36,179 nucleotides of DNA from Planctomycetota bacterium (GCA_016873095.1 VGYC01000061.1:1-36179); one strand, 5' to 3'. Numbered from the stretch's first letter, positions 1 to 9,194 are shown. Translations and numbers: made by a program. The notes: generated from the letters alone by a model not told the origin.

Positions 1-238
1 GCGTGCCCGGCCTCTCCGCGCCCGCGTCGCGTCATCCCGTCACCCCGCGGCCCCGCGCCTGCCCCCCCCCGCCGGCCCAGCAACGCAACTGGCTCACTTG
101 TGCCTTGTACCGGGTGACGCTTGAAGCCGTTGCATTCCATATGTCGTTTTTCCGCTCGGCGAACAATGTGTGCGCCCAGCACTGGTCCCTTTTCGCGGGC
201 ACGTGATTTGCCGATATTGAATGTATTGCGGAGGTGAC
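1..238. other. Intergenic region, no gene seen
   Basis: A C-rich stretch at the left edge (C run around 62-71) followed by mixed sequence leading to the start at 239. I see no coding or RNA signal, and the short frames have no family resemblance. The promoter of the zinc-ribbon gene should lie here. Confidence 0.4.
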
Positions 239-1387
239 ATGGCAATTGCGGTTGTCTGCTCAGGTTGCGGCCAGTTGCTGCAAGTTTCGCCAGACGATCC
301 GCGTCCGGAGATCGAGTGCCTGTGGTGTGGCGGCAAAACAGTCGTCGCGCGACCTGTCGCGTCTCCACAGTCTCCGCCGCCTGCAGTAGGCACGGCACAG
401 ATAGGAGACGATATTCTTCCGGGCGACGAGCTTGGTCTGGCGCCCGCCGAACGAAATGAAACCCAGCAGCTATCGGCTACTCAACCGGCTACAGTCCCGC
501 GCTGGTATGAACAGGCGCCGTACTCGCTGGAGGATCCGCGGCTTCAGCCGTCCGCTTCACCAGCGCCGACACCGTTATCAACACCGTTAGCAACGCCCGC
601 GCCGGCATCGATTCCTTCGTCGCAGCGCGGGGGCGACGATGATGACGATAGCCAGCCCTACGAGGTTGATGCAAAGCAGGATCGGCCCTGTCCCGATTGC
701 GGCCGGTTCGTCAAGTTTGACGCAGCAGTATGCCTGTCATGCGGTTTCGATCTCAGGTCCGGCAAGCGGCTCAAGAAGACCTATGAGCCGATCAGCCGTG
801 CCTGGGAATCCGGCTGGCCGCTCGCCACGCGCAAGATGCTCTTCGCCATCGGCCAAGGCGTGATGCTGCCAATGAGCATCATTGGCGCCATCTCGCTGGG
901 CAGTCCGCTGGGGTTCATCGGCCCCTGGGGAGTGTTCACGGCGATGACCATCTATCTGCTGGGTACGTGCAACCGTGTCGAACTGTCACGCACCAAGAAA
1001 GGCAAGGTCACGCTGACGCAAACCTGGTTCGTTTTCTTTCAAAGGCGGCCGGCCCAGACGATCTCGCTCAGCGAATATGACGGCGTGACCTCGGGTACCG
1101 TCTACAAGGCGGACTTTTGGGACTGGATGGTGACAGTGGTCTGGCTGGGCTCCGGCTTCATCTGGGGTGTGTTCATCACGCTGCCGCTCATTGCCATCGG
1201 CCTGGCAATGGCGATCTTGTGGTGGTATTACTTCGTGAACAAGGAAACGTACTACGTGGCGTTGACGAAGGACCATGGGCACCCGGCGCTGCATCTATAC
1301 CGCGGCTGGAGCGAGCCGCAAATGCACAACATGGCCGACACCATCAAGGACATCGCCTTCGCAGTCTCATTTGGCGGGCAGCCATAG
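239..1387 (+). CDS. Double zinc-ribbon membrane protein, function unknown
   Basis: Protein of 382 aa. The ATG at 239 is chosen over an in-frame ATG at 221 because GGAGG (230-234) lies 4 nt before it. The N-terminus has one CxxC pair at C7/C10 and another at C27/C30, a zinc-ribbon layout. A long Pro/Ala/Ser-rich linker follows, then a second ribbon with C151/C154 and C165/C168. The C-terminal half holds about four hydrophobic helices in two pairs (roughly residues 200-245 and 295-335), separated by a soluble segment. Zinc-ribbon plus membrane architectures of this kind are common among uncharacterised planctomycete proteins. The ribbons are probably cytoplasmic, as there is no signal peptide. 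I do not recognise a specific function. The gene appears monocistronic, and the next gene is convergent. Confidence 0.8.
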   Translation: MAIAVVCSGCGQLLQVSPDDPRPEIECLWCGGKTVVARPVASPQSPPPAVGTAQIGDDILPGDELGLAPAERNETQQLSATQPATVPRWYEQAPYSLEDPRLQPSASPAPTPLSTPLATPAPASIPSSQRGGDDDDDSQPYEVDAKQDRPCPDCGRFVKFDAAVCLSCGFDLRSGKRLKKTYEPISRAWESGWPLATRKMLFAIGQGVMLPMSIIGAISLGSPLGFIGPWGVFTAMTIYLLGTCNRVELSRTKKGKVTLTQTWFVFFQRRPAQTISLSEYDGVTSGTVYKADFWDWMVTVVWLGSGFIWGVFITLPLIAIGLAMAILWWYYFVNKETYYVALTKDHGHPALHLYRGWSEPQMHNMADTIKDIAFAVSFGGQP

Positions 1388-1417
1388 GGCCGTCTTGGCC
1401 ACGCCTCCCTCGCCGCA

Positions 1418-1780
1418 TCAATCGACAACGTACGGCATGTACAACCGTGGCATGGTGGTCGTCCACGGGAACGGCGCGCCGTTCATCTGGTAGTAAGAGT
1501 TGCCGTACGGTGAATAGATGACGCGCGGGCGGAAGCGGCCGAAGCGATCGACGCCATACATTTGCCAGGCACTACGCCGGCCAAATTCCGGCGGTGGATC
1601 AGGCGGGGCGTACGGCGAAACCAGCGGCATGATCGGCGGCATGAGCACCTGCGGTGCTTGTGCTGCACGCGGCGCCGGCAGCGTCTCTTCCTGTTTGGGC
1701 GCAACTTGCACAGGCGCTTCCTGACCGACGACGCCGCAGGTCAGCGCTCCGAGCATCAGCAAACCGACACATTCTTTCAT
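1418..1780 (-). CDS. Small secreted Pro-rich protein, unknown
   Basis: Protein of 120 aa with a typical Sec signal peptide: a Lys-containing N-terminus, the hydrophobic core VGLLMLGALTCGVVG, and likely cleavage after VVG near residue 19. The Cys in the core does not make a good lipobox. The mature part is rich in Pro, Tyr, Met and Gln, with a Pro-rich stretch followed by an aromatic C-terminus. GGAG lies about 8 nt upstream of the ATG. No known domain is recognised. Small secreted proteins of low complexity are common in planctomycetes. It converges with the zinc-ribbon gene, leaving a 30-bp gap. Confidence 0.7.
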   Translation of the reverse strand: MKECVGLLMLGALTCGVVGQEAPVQVAPKQEETLPAPRAAQAPQVLMPPIMPLVSPYAPPDPPPEFGRRSAWQMYGVDRFGRFRPRVIYSPYGNSYYQMNGAPFPWTTTMPRLYMPYVVD

Positions 1781-1943
1781 GCCACTGCTCCAAAGGATTT
1801 CGCGATGTTTCTGGGACGAATTTCAGAATAGCAAGGATAATCGAAGAAAGCATGGGAGTTTCGATGCTTTGATTGTTCCTGCCCTCGCAAGCGTTGACAC
1901 GATCGCTACAATCCGCGCGGGTCGCCGGCATCTAATCGAAGCG

Positions 1944-2954
1944 CTACGTCGAAGCCTTGACCGTGGCGACGTAGCGCAGGAAGTTCTCGACGGGTGTGGT
2001 GCGGTCCACACCGTGGTTGAGGTTGACGATGTGGTGCTTGCGGCCTCCAGCTTCCAGGCAACGACGTGTGGCGTCGGCAACCTGGTCCGGCGTGCCGGTA
2101 CGGAGGATCGCCTCGTCCACATTGCCTTGAAACACCAGGTGCGGATAGTCGCGGCGGGCAGCGGCCAGATCGTGCCGTGTACCAAGGCTGATCACCTCTG
2201 CGCCGCTGCCAGCCATCAGGTCGAGGTAGGGGCATTCCTTCACGAACAGGATGCGCGGCACGCCGGTCGCGCTGGACAGGATGGCCTGGTGCTGCGCCTG
2301 GGCCCAGCGCTCGTACTCGCCACGCTCCAGCATGCCTGCCCAGGAGTCAAAAAGCTGATAGACGTCGGCGCGCTCCGCGATCAAGGTCGAGAGAAAGTGA
2401 ATGGTGGCTTCTTGAAGGCGCTCGAGGAGTGCTAGCCAGACAGCTGGCACCTCCTGGGTGAATCGGCGCGTGGCATCGATGTCCTTGCCCGTGCCGATGC
2501 AATAGGCGGCCACGGTGAACGGCGCACCCGCGAAGACGATCACTGGCAGTTCACCGCGCAATTCATGGCGGACACGCCGCAGCAGTTCGATGATGTGACC
2601 GAAGCATTGGACGTCCGGCCGGGCCGACAGGCGCTGCACATCGTCAAGCGTGCGCACGGCTGGTTGTGGCACCGGGCCCTTGCCTGCTTGCAATTCGAAT
2701 GGCAAGCCCATGGCCACGGGCAGAGTCGTGATATCATAGAAGAGGATGATGGCATCTACGCCGAAACGACGCGGCAATAGAGATGTCTGTGCCGACAGAT
2801 CGACGTTCTCCGAGAATTCGTAGAAAGTCAACCCCGCGCGCAGCCGGTTGAACTCCGGATCCCAGCGACCCGCCTGGCGCATGGCCCACACGGGCGGCCT
2901 CTCCACGGCATCGCCCCACGCCGCACGCACCAGCAAATGGTCCGATTTCTTCAA
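1944..2954 (-). CDS. hemE: Uroporphyrinogen decarboxylase
   Basis: Protein of 336 aa, close to the usual 340-355. It decarboxylates the four acetate side chains of uroporphyrinogen III to give coproporphyrinogen III in cytoplasmic heme synthesis. Family landmarks are present: the RQAGR substrate-binding motif at residues 26-30, the catalytic Asp region ILFYDI with D74, Y151, the FDSWAG motif with S204, and NLNHG with H314 near the C-terminus. These match the known Arg/Asp/Tyr/Ser/His active-site set. Some neighbouring positions depart from consensus (RQAGRW rather than RQAGRY, FYDI rather than FSDI), so it is a somewhat divergent member. The start codon overlaps the stop of the upstream methyltransferase gene by 4 bp, implying translational coupling. 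Confidence 0.9.
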   Translation of the reverse strand: MKKSDHLLVRAAWGDAVERPPVWAMRQAGRWDPEFNRLRAGLTFYEFSENVDLSAQTSLLPRRFGVDAIILFYDITTLPVAMGLPFELQAGKGPVPQPAVRTLDDVQRLSARPDVQCFGHIIELLRRVRHELRGELPVIVFAGAPFTVAAYCIGTGKDIDATRRFTQEVPAVWLALLERLQEATIHFLSTLIAERADVYQLFDSWAGMLERGEYERWAQAQHQAILSSATGVPRILFVKECPYLDLMAGSGAEVISLGTRHDLAAARRDYPHLVFQGNVDEAILRTGTPDQVADATRRCLEAGGRKHHIVNLNHGVDRTTPVENFLRYVATVKAST

Positions 2955-3718
2955 GCCGCCCCCTTGGTCCCGACATAGAGAGTTGCAATCCCGAACGTGA
3001 ATGGATGCCAGCGGACATCGACAAGTCCATGCCGGCCGAGGCGAGCCGCGAGCTGCGCGCCGTCGGGAAACTCCTGAACACTTGCCGGCAGATAGCGGTA
3101 CGCGTTGTCCTTGCTGCGCGAAATGGCCTGGCCCACGAGCGGCAGGATATGCGTGAAGTAAATGCGATACAGCCGGCCGAAAAACCAGCCGCGCGGCCGG
3201 GAAAACTCCAGAATCGCCACCCTGCCGCCCGGCCGGGTCACGCGGACCATCTCCGCGAGGCCCCGATCCGTATCGGTGACGTTGCGCAATCCGAACGCCA
3301 CGGTAACGATCTCGAAAAAGTTGTCCGGCAGCGGCAGGCGCTGCGCATCAGCTTCCAGTATACGGATGCGCGGCGACGCGCGACGACGGTCAATCTTGTT
3401 GCCCGCCACCATCAGCATCTCATGACAGAAATCAGCGCCGACGATTTCCGCCTTGCCGGCGGCCGCCCGGTCATAGGCAAGTGCCAGGTCGCCGGTGCCG
3501 GTGCACAGGTCGAGGATCGGCGCCTTACCTTGCGGCGGCACGAGGCGTGTCGTCCGCCACCGCCAGTACTTGTCCACATTCAGGCTGAGCAGGTGGTTCA
3601 AGAGATCGTAGCTGGGAGCAATGTGCCCGAACATTCGCCGAATGCGCGACTCACGCTTGTCAACGAGCAATTCCACGAAACACCTGTAGGGGTTGCGGGC
3701 GATCCGCGTATCATTCAC
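2951..3718 (-). CDS. ubiE: Demethylmenaquinone/ubiquinone methyltransferase UbiE/MenG
   Basis: Protein of 255 aa. It is a SAM-dependent C-methyltransferase that performs the last methylation of menaquinone (MenG) or a late ubiquinone step. The first family signature, YDLLNHLLSLNVDKYW, spans about residues 37-52. SAM motif I (ILDLCTGTGDLA) lies at 68-79, and the second signature, RNVTDTDRGLAEMVRVTRPG, lies in the middle. The C-terminus is the usual FGIATLYVGTK. Planctomycetes generally use menaquinone, so the MenG role is more likely. It is first in a two-gene unit with hemE (4-bp overlap), linking quinone and heme supply for respiration. It diverges from the SDR gene across 106 bp that must hold both promoters. 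Confidence 0.92.
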   Translation of the reverse strand: MNDTRIARNPYRCFVELLVDKRESRIRRMFGHIAPSYDLLNHLLSLNVDKYWRWRTTRLVPPQGKAPILDLCTGTGDLALAYDRAAAGKAEIVGADFCHEMLMVAGNKIDRRRASPRIRILEADAQRLPLPDNFFEIVTVAFGLRNVTDTDRGLAEMVRVTRPGGRVAILEFSRPRGWFFGRLYRIYFTHILPLVGQAISRSKDNAYRYLPASVQEFPDGAQLAARLGRHGLVDVRWHPFTFGIATLYVGTKGAA

Positions 3719-3824
3719 ATTATCTTGAATGTCCGTTGGCCTTTCCAGGCTGTATCGAGCATCGGGGATGCCCCCAGGGCAACGAACCGCACGGACCGCG
3801 CAGCATTAACCGCGGAGATCTGGC

Positions 3825-4568
3825 GTGGCTGACAAGGTTGCAGTGGTGACGGGCAGTGGCAAGCGCCGCGTCGGCTGGCATGTGGCACAGGCCCTGGCGG
3901 AGCGTGGATACGCGCTGGTGGTGCATTACCATCGCTCCGCCAAGGAGGCCGAACAGACAGTGGAAGAACTGCGAGCGCGCGGGGTCGAGGCTGTCGCGCT
4001 GCAAGCGGACCTGACGCAGGAGAAAGCGGCACGCGGCCTTGTGGAAGAAACGCTCGCGCGCTTTGCTCGGCTCGATGTGCTGGTCACTGCCGCCGCTATC
4101 TGGCAGCGCAAGCCCCTGGAGGACGTCACGGCCGACGACGTGCGCCGCCACTTCGACACCAACACCTTGTCCACGTTCATCTGCGCGCAGCAAGCCGGCC
4201 TGGCCATGGTGAAACAGCCGCAAGGGGGCAACATCATCACCATCGGCGACTGGGCGACGCAGCGACCCTACCTCGATTACGCGGCCTATTTCCCCTCCAA
4301 GGGGGCCATCCCTACCTTGACGCGCAGCCTGGCCGTCGAGCTTGGAACCCGCAACTCGAATGTGCGCGTCAATTGCATCCTGCCCGGCCCCGTCATGTTG
4401 CCGCCGGACCTCCCGGTTGCCGAACGCCGGCAAGCGATCGACGCCACGCTGGTCAAGCGCGAGGGCAAGCCGGAGCACATAGCCCGGACAGTGCTTTTCT
4501 TCATTGACAACGACTTCGTCACCGGCGTGTGCCTGCCGGTGGATGGCGGTCGGACGATCTTCAGCTAG
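3825..4568 (+). CDS. SDR family oxidoreductase, pteridine-reductase-like
   Basis: Protein of 247 aa with a GTG start at 3825, preceded by GGAGA (3814-3818) at 6 nt. It has a Rossmann N-terminus with VVTGSGKRRVG, a YxxxK pair within YFPSK, and a C-terminal VDGG, so it is a short-chain dehydrogenase/reductase using NAD(P)H. The usual catalytic Ser is replaced: in GDWATQRPYLDYAAYFPSK an Asp sits exactly 13 residues before the catalytic Tyr. Pteridine reductase PTR1 has the same Asp-Tyr-Lys arrangement, and the HYHRSA segment after beta-2 also resembles PTR1 and its bacterial relatives. A pterin or related carbonyl substrate is therefore plausible, but a FabG-like activity cannot be excluded. Confidence 0.85.
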   Translation: MADKVAVVTGSGKRRVGWHVAQALAERGYALVVHYHRSAKEAEQTVEELRARGVEAVALQADLTQEKAARGLVEETLARFARLDVLVTAAAIWQRKPLEDVTADDVRRHFDTNTLSTFICAQQAGLAMVKQPQGGNIITIGDWATQRPYLDYAAYFPSKGAIPTLTRSLAVELGTRNSNVRVNCILPGPVMLPPDLPVAERRQAIDATLVKREGKPEHIARTVLFFIDNDFVTGVCLPVDGGRTIFS

Positions 4569-4697
4569 TCGCGAGGCGATGTCCTCGGACCGTTGGCGCG
4601 ACCGGATCAGTTTGCATTGCAGCAGAGCCTGGTACAATGAAGGCACACTGTATCCAAGACCACACCCCGCTGACGCGAAACGAAAACAACGCGCATC

Positions 4698-6305
4698 ATG
4701 TCCATTCGCGTTTCCAACCTGCGACTAGGCCTGGACGAGCCGGAACAGGCGCTGGGTGCGCACATCGCGCACGCACTCGGGCTGTCGCGCGATGACCTGC
4801 CGCCGTGGCGACTTTTGCGCAAGAGCCTGGATGCCCGGGTCAAGGACGATCTATGCTTCGTCTACACTGTGCTCGTCGCCGAATGTGCGGACGAGCCGCG
4901 TGTACTGGCTCATGCACGCTCCGGCGCGTGCCGCATTGAGCGGTATGAAGAACCTGCCTTTGTCATGCCGCCGACCGGTTCGCGACCGCTGACACAGCCT
5001 CCAGTCGTGGTTGGTTCGGGGCCGGCTGGACTGGTGGCAGGCTACTTCCTCGCGGAGCGCGGCTACAAACCGATTGTTATCGAGCGCGGCAAGCGAGTCC
5101 GCGAGCGCATTCACGATGTGCATGGATTCGATGCCGGCGGGCCGTTCGATCCGGAAAGCAACTACCTGTTTGGCGAGGGCGGCGCCGGCACCTTCAGCGA
5201 CGGAAAGTTGACCTGTCGCGGCAGTGGGCCGGAAGTGCGCCGCGTGCTGGAATTGTTCGCCGAATGCAAGGGGAAACCGTCGATCCTTTACGACTATCGA
5301 CCGCATCTGGGAAGTAACCGGCTGCCCGCCGTCGTCAAAGCGATCCGCCGCAGGATCGAGGCGCTGGGCGGCGAGATTCGTTTTTCCTGCAGAATGGAGG
5401 ATATCGACATTGCCGATGGCCGGATGCGCGGGCTCGCCACGTCATCGGGCTACGTCCCGGCATCGGTTGTCCTGCTAGCGATAGGCCATAGCGCCCGCGA
5501 CACGCTGGCGATGTTGCATCGCCGCGGCGTGCCGATGATTCGCAAGGCGTTTCAATTCGGCATACGCATCGAGCAGCCGCAGGACACCGTCAATCGCGTG
5601 CAATACGGCCCGACCCGTCTGGAAGAGAAGCTTGGCGCAGCCGATTACACGCTTGTTGCTCGCGGCCCGCATGATCTGTTCAGTTTCTGCATGTGTGCCG
5701 GCGGCAACGTTATTCCCAGCGTTTCGGAGGCGGGTTTCTTCTGCACCAATGGCATGAGCCTGTCGAAGCGCGATTCACCCTTCGCGAATAGCGGGCTGGT
5801 CGTCACCATCCCGGAGAAAGCATTTGGCGATAGCGACGTGCTGGCAGGAGTGCGACTGCAGCAAGAGTATGAGCGGCGCGCTTATGAACTGGGACGCGGC
5901 GAGTATCGCTGTCCCATTCAATCGGCTCATGATTTCTTGCAGGGGCGGCGGACGACGACATTGCCGCCGAGCAGCTATCCACGCGGCCTGGTTCAGGCGG
6001 ACCTTGCCGATCTCGTCCCGCCGCTGGTGAGAAAGTCCTTGCTTCATGGCTTGCCCATCCTGGACCGCCGCTGGCGAGGCCGGTTTCTCGCCAATGCGAC
6101 GCTGGTCGGACCCGAATCGCGTGGGAGCTGTCCCGTGCGGCTCGTCCGCGACTCCGCCAGCCGCGAATCGACAGGAGTGATCGGCCTTTATCCGGTTGGG
6201 GAAGGCGCCGGTTTCGCGGGAGGCATCGTCAGCGCGGCCGTGGACGGATTGCGCTCCGCCATGGCCGTTTCGGCCCGGTTTGCGCCGTTGCAGGAGCGTC
6301 GTTGA
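4698..6305 (+). CDS. FAD-dependent dehydrogenase, COG2509-like
   Basis: Protein of 535 aa. The first ~100 residues form an N-terminal domain without cofactor motifs. A Rossmann dinucleotide-binding motif (VVGSGPAGLVAGYFLAERG) follows, ending in the acidic IERG that binds the FAD ribose. Further on are the GEGGAGTFSDGKL block typical of the COG2509 flavoproteins, a second flavin-contact segment (LLAIGHSARDT), and a C-terminal GLYPVGEGAGFAGGIVSAA motif closing the FAD site. Length and motif order match this family of uncharacterised oxidoreductases. The substrate is unknown. It lies 129 bp after the SDR on the same strand, so cotranscription is possible but not evident. Confidence 0.85.
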   Translation: MSIRVSNLRLGLDEPEQALGAHIAHALGLSRDDLPPWRLLRKSLDARVKDDLCFVYTVLVAECADEPRVLAHARSGACRIERYEEPAFVMPPTGSRPLTQPPVVVGSGPAGLVAGYFLAERGYKPIVIERGKRVRERIHDVHGFDAGGPFDPESNYLFGEGGAGTFSDGKLTCRGSGPEVRRVLELFAECKGKPSILYDYRPHLGSNRLPAVVKAIRRRIEALGGEIRFSCRMEDIDIADGRMRGLATSSGYVPASVVLLAIGHSARDTLAMLHRRGVPMIRKAFQFGIRIEQPQDTVNRVQYGPTRLEEKLGAADYTLVARGPHDLFSFCMCAGGNVIPSVSEAGFFCTNGMSLSKRDSPFANSGLVVTIPEKAFGDSDVLAGVRLQQEYERRAYELGRGEYRCPIQSAHDFLQGRRTTTLPPSSYPRGLVQADLADLVPPLVRKSLLHGLPILDRRWRGRFLANATLVGPESRGSCPVRLVRDSASRESTGVIGLYPVGEGAGFAGGIVSAAVDGLRSAMAVSARFAPLQERR

Positions 6306-6400
6306 GCGGTCACATTCATGGTGCCTCTTCTTGCATTGCACTGCCACATGGGCTATAAATCGAGGAACGCAGGCATCGTGTCCAGGGCAACCCTTACGTT

Positions 6401-6985
6401 GTGGCCACCATGGGCGAAACCGATCGCGAGTTCCGGGCCTTGATGGAAAAGGTCCTGGGGCATTCCGATGCGGCTTCCAAGGAACTGCTGGATCGCTATC
6501 AGTCCACCTTGCTTCGGGCCATCCGCAGGAGGCTGAACAGAAAGATACGCTCGAAATTCGACTCGCTCGATTTTGCCCAGGATGTGTGGGCGTCGTTCTT
6601 CGCCGATCTGCCGCAAGAGAAGTCGTTCGCCCGGCCTGAAGACCTGGTCGCCTACTTATCCGCACTGGCTGAAAACAAGGTCATCGAGGCCGTTCGCCAG
6701 CGGCTCTTGCTGCAGAAATACAATGTCACTCGGGAACGATCCCTGGACGACTCGAGAGAGGTCGATAAAGAACAATTGATAGGCCCGCAGCGGTCGCCGC
6801 AAGATGCCGTTGCCGGCGACGAAGAATGGCAGGAGTTTCTGCGAAAACAGCCCCTGGTGTATCGTCGAATTTACTCACTTCTGCGCGACGGCACGGAGAC
6901 CAAGAAAATTGCGAATGAGCTTGCCATCAGCGAGCGAACTGTCCTGCGGGTAGTTAACCGGTTAAGCTCCAGATCCATGCCATGA
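6401..6985 (+). CDS. ECF-type RNA polymerase sigma factor
   Basis: Protein of 194 aa; an in-frame ATG at 6410 is an alternative start and no clear Shine-Dalgarno decides between them. The N-terminal half is a sigma region 2 (DRYQSTLLRAIRRRLNRKI then FDSLDFAQDVWASFF), which binds core polymerase and the -10 element. The C-terminus is region 4, a helix-turn-helix (GTETKKIANELAISERTVLRV) for the -35 element. No anti-sigma gene is adjacent. The stop codon overlaps the kinase start (ATGA), so the two are translationally coupled. ECF sigma factors encoded next to Ser/Thr kinases are an established planctomycete arrangement in which the kinase is thought to control the sigma factor. Confidence 0.9.
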   Translation: MATMGETDREFRALMEKVLGHSDAASKELLDRYQSTLLRAIRRRLNRKIRSKFDSLDFAQDVWASFFADLPQEKSFARPEDLVAYLSALAENKVIEAVRQRLLLQKYNVTRERSLDDSREVDKEQLIGPQRSPQDAVAGDEEWQEFLRKQPLVYRRIYSLLRDGTETKKIANELAISERTVLRVVNRLSSRSMP

Positions 6986-8424
6986 ACACGCCAGCTAACA
7001 AGAACCTTGAACAGCGAAGCCTGACCAGCGTCCTTGATGCCGGGACGCCCGGGATGTCGGGGACGCCTGTCTTTTCCCCGCCGGATGAACCCGCGGACAC
7101 CTCGAGTTTGCTGGACCTGGCCTATCAGCAGTATTGCCGCGAAAAGGGTCAGGGCAACGCGCCGGATCCGGATGCGTTCTGCGCGCAGTTTCCCGGCATG
7201 AAGAGTTCCTTGAAGCGACTTGTCGAGGCTCATCTGTTCCTCGAACAAGATGCTGAGTCCCAGGTTGCAACGTCCGCCAATCGGCCGAAGTTGGGGGACA
7301 TATTTTCGGGCTTCCTGTTGCAGCGTGAACTTGGCAAGGGGTCATTTGCCACGGTCTACCTGGCCACCGAACCGATGCTGGGCAATCGCGACGTGGTGGT
7401 CAAGATTTCCATGCATGGCGCCTGGGAAGCGGATATCCTCGGACGGATCAATCATCGGCACATTGTGCCAATTCATTCCGTGCGCGTGGACAAGGCGACG
7501 GGACTGACCGTCGTGTGCATGCCGTACCTGGGCAGCGCCACACTCCGCCACGTGCTGGAACGGATCTTGGCCGGGGCAAAGCCCCCCACCCATGCGCGTG
7601 CGATTTTGGAGGCAGTCAGGGAACCCGGCGCAGACGCTTCCAAAGCCGAAGCATCGCCATTCCTCGAAAATGGGACCTTTGTCGATGGCATCTGTCAAAT
7701 CGGTGCCCAGCTGGCCGATGCGCTGGCCTTCATCCATGAGCGCGGGATCTGCCACCGAGATTTGAAGCCGTCAAACGTCCTGATGACACCGGCCGGTCAC
7801 CCGATGCTCCTGGATTTCAACCTCTCGACCGACGCCGGCAACTCAGCTACCCGGCAGGGCGGGACGCTCCCCTACATGTCCCCGGAACAGCTGCTGGCCT
7901 TCGATCAGCAAGGCGCTCGCGACGTCTCCTTGCTCGATCCACGATCGGACATCTTCTCACTGGGCGTGATCCTGCATGAACTCTTGACGGGTTCTCATCC
8001 CTTCGGCCCCTTGCCGCTGAAGATGTCGCACCAGCAGTTGCGCCGGCAACTGCTCGAGCGCCAGCGCGCAACGCCGCCGCTCATTCACCAGCTGAACTCC
8101 GAGGTTGACAAGCCCTTGTCTCGCCTGCTGGCGCAGTGCCTGGCCTACAACCCCAATGACCGGCCCCAATCGGCCGCAGACATCGCCGTCGCACTGCGAA
8201 GAGCGATGTCTCCGTGGCGCCGTGGCATGCGCTGGGTGCGCCGGCATCCTCGCAAGCTTCTGGCTGCCGCCGCCGCCACGATAACGCTCGTCGTCTGTGG
8301 ATTCTTGTTCTGGTCGCTGCGCCCGCCGCTCAGCGTCCGCGAGTTTCGCGAAGGCGTGACACAGCATCGGCAAGGTCAATACCGCCAGGCCGTCGAGCCG
8401 TCGAGCATTTCAACAAGTCCCTGA
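6982..8424 (+). CDS. Membrane Ser/Thr protein kinase, frameshifted before its TPR region
   Basis: Reads 480 aa as it stands. The kinase domain spans about residues 110-405. It has a glycine loop (ELGKGSFATVYL), the ATP-anchoring Lys K141, the catalytic loop CHRDLKPSN (D260, K262, N265), a DFN variant of the DFG metal motif (278-280), MSPEQ (299-303) and RSDIFSLGVILHELLTG. A transmembrane helix lies near 426-446, so the kinase is cytoplasmic and what follows is outside. The frame then ends 11 codons after an exact 8-bp tandem duplication (8389-8404). Removing one copy gives a 734-aa protein continuing into TPR repeats up to 9194. It is probably the partner and regulator of the upstream sigma factor. 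The kinase domain itself is intact and likely active. Confidence 0.9.
   Translation: MNTPANKNLEQRSLTSVLDAGTPGMSGTPVFSPPDEPADTSSLLDLAYQQYCREKGQGNAPDPDAFCAQFPGMKSSLKRLVEAHLFLEQDAESQVATSANRPKLGDIFSGFLLQRELGKGSFATVYLATEPMLGNRDVVVKISMHGAWEADILGRINHRHIVPIHSVRVDKATGLTVVCMPYLGSATLRHVLERILAGAKPPTHARAILEAVREPGADASKAEASPFLENGTFVDGICQIGAQLADALAFIHERGICHRDLKPSNVLMTPAGHPMLLDFNLSTDAGNSATRQGGTLPYMSPEQLLAFDQQGARDVSLLDPRSDIFSLGVILHELLTGSHPFGPLPLKMSHQQLRRQLLERQRATPPLIHQLNSEVDKPLSRLLAQCLAYNPNDRPQSAADIAVALRRAMSPWRRGMRWVRRHPRKLLAAAAATITLVVCGFLFWSLRPPLSVREFREGVTQHRQGQYRQAVEPSSISTSP
8389..8404 (+). repeat. 8-bp tandem duplication causing a frameshift
   Basis: GCCGTCGA occurs twice in direct succession (8389-8396 and 8397-8404) inside the kinase gene. 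With one copy the reading is Gln-Ala-Val-Glu-His-Phe-Asn-Lys, a normal TPR helix. With two copies the frame shifts and meets TGA at 8422. The repaired gene is 2205 bp, an exact multiple of three. Confidence 0.95.
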
Positions 8425-9194
8425 ATGCCGCGCCGACGAACGAAGCCTACTTTGCCCGCGGCCGTGCCTATTTGAAGCTGGGGGAAACGGAGAAACGCTA
8501 CTTGAACCTGGCTGCAGCCGACCTTCAAACTGCCGACCGGTTGGCACCAAGGGGGCAGACGAAGGCCTCGCTTGGTTACTGCCTGAGTCGCCTCGATCAG
8601 ACCCGTGAGGCCATCCACTACTACCGTCAGGCCCTGGACCTGGGCCTGACGTCGGCGGAAGTGTACGGCAATCTCGGATTCTCGTACCTGAAACTACATG
8701 ATCTGGACAAGGCCCTTGACTGCCTGGATCGAGCGATTCAACTCAAGCCCGATTTTCAAGCAGCCCACCACAACCGCGCGCGGCTGTTTCTGCTAAAGGC
8801 ACAAGCAGCCTTGCCTGCTCGCAAACGCCTGGTCGGCCACGGCAAGCGCGCGGCGCCCTCACGCGAGTTTTCCGCAAGTCTGGAACAAGGCATGGCCGCC
8901 GCGCACAGGGCGCTGGAACTTGGCCCGCGTCCCGCGGATCTGTACTTCAACGCCGCTTGCCTGTGTGCGCTGGCAGGCACTACGATCGACGGTCGGTTGC
9001 TTGACGCCGCGCTGCAGCACCTCGGCGACGCCGTCGCGAGTGGCTACAATCCGCAGAACCTGGCCTCGGTAGCGGCCTTCGCGCCGCTACGAGACCGCCA
9101 GCGCTTCACAGCCCTGTGTGCGTCCAGGCCCGGCGCTGCCAGCCCATCCGAGACAATTCGTGTGGTCGATCCCATCGGCGCGGTCGTCCCCTGA
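8405..9194 (+). pseudogene. Severed C-terminal TPR region of the Ser/Thr kinase
   Basis: This frame continues the upstream kinase after the 8-bp duplication and has no convincing start codon of its own. It reads HFNKSLNAAPTNEAYFARG and onward through about three or four tetratricopeptide repeats, including AIHYYRQALDLG and ALDCLDRAIQLKP, followed by a helical C-terminal region with LYFNAACLCALAG. TPR domains form helical superhelices that bind protein partners. In planctomycete kinases they typically lie outside the membrane after the transmembrane helix and may act as sensor or docking parts. As written it would not be translated, unless the duplication is an assembly artefact or reverts in part of the population. 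Confidence 0.8.
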
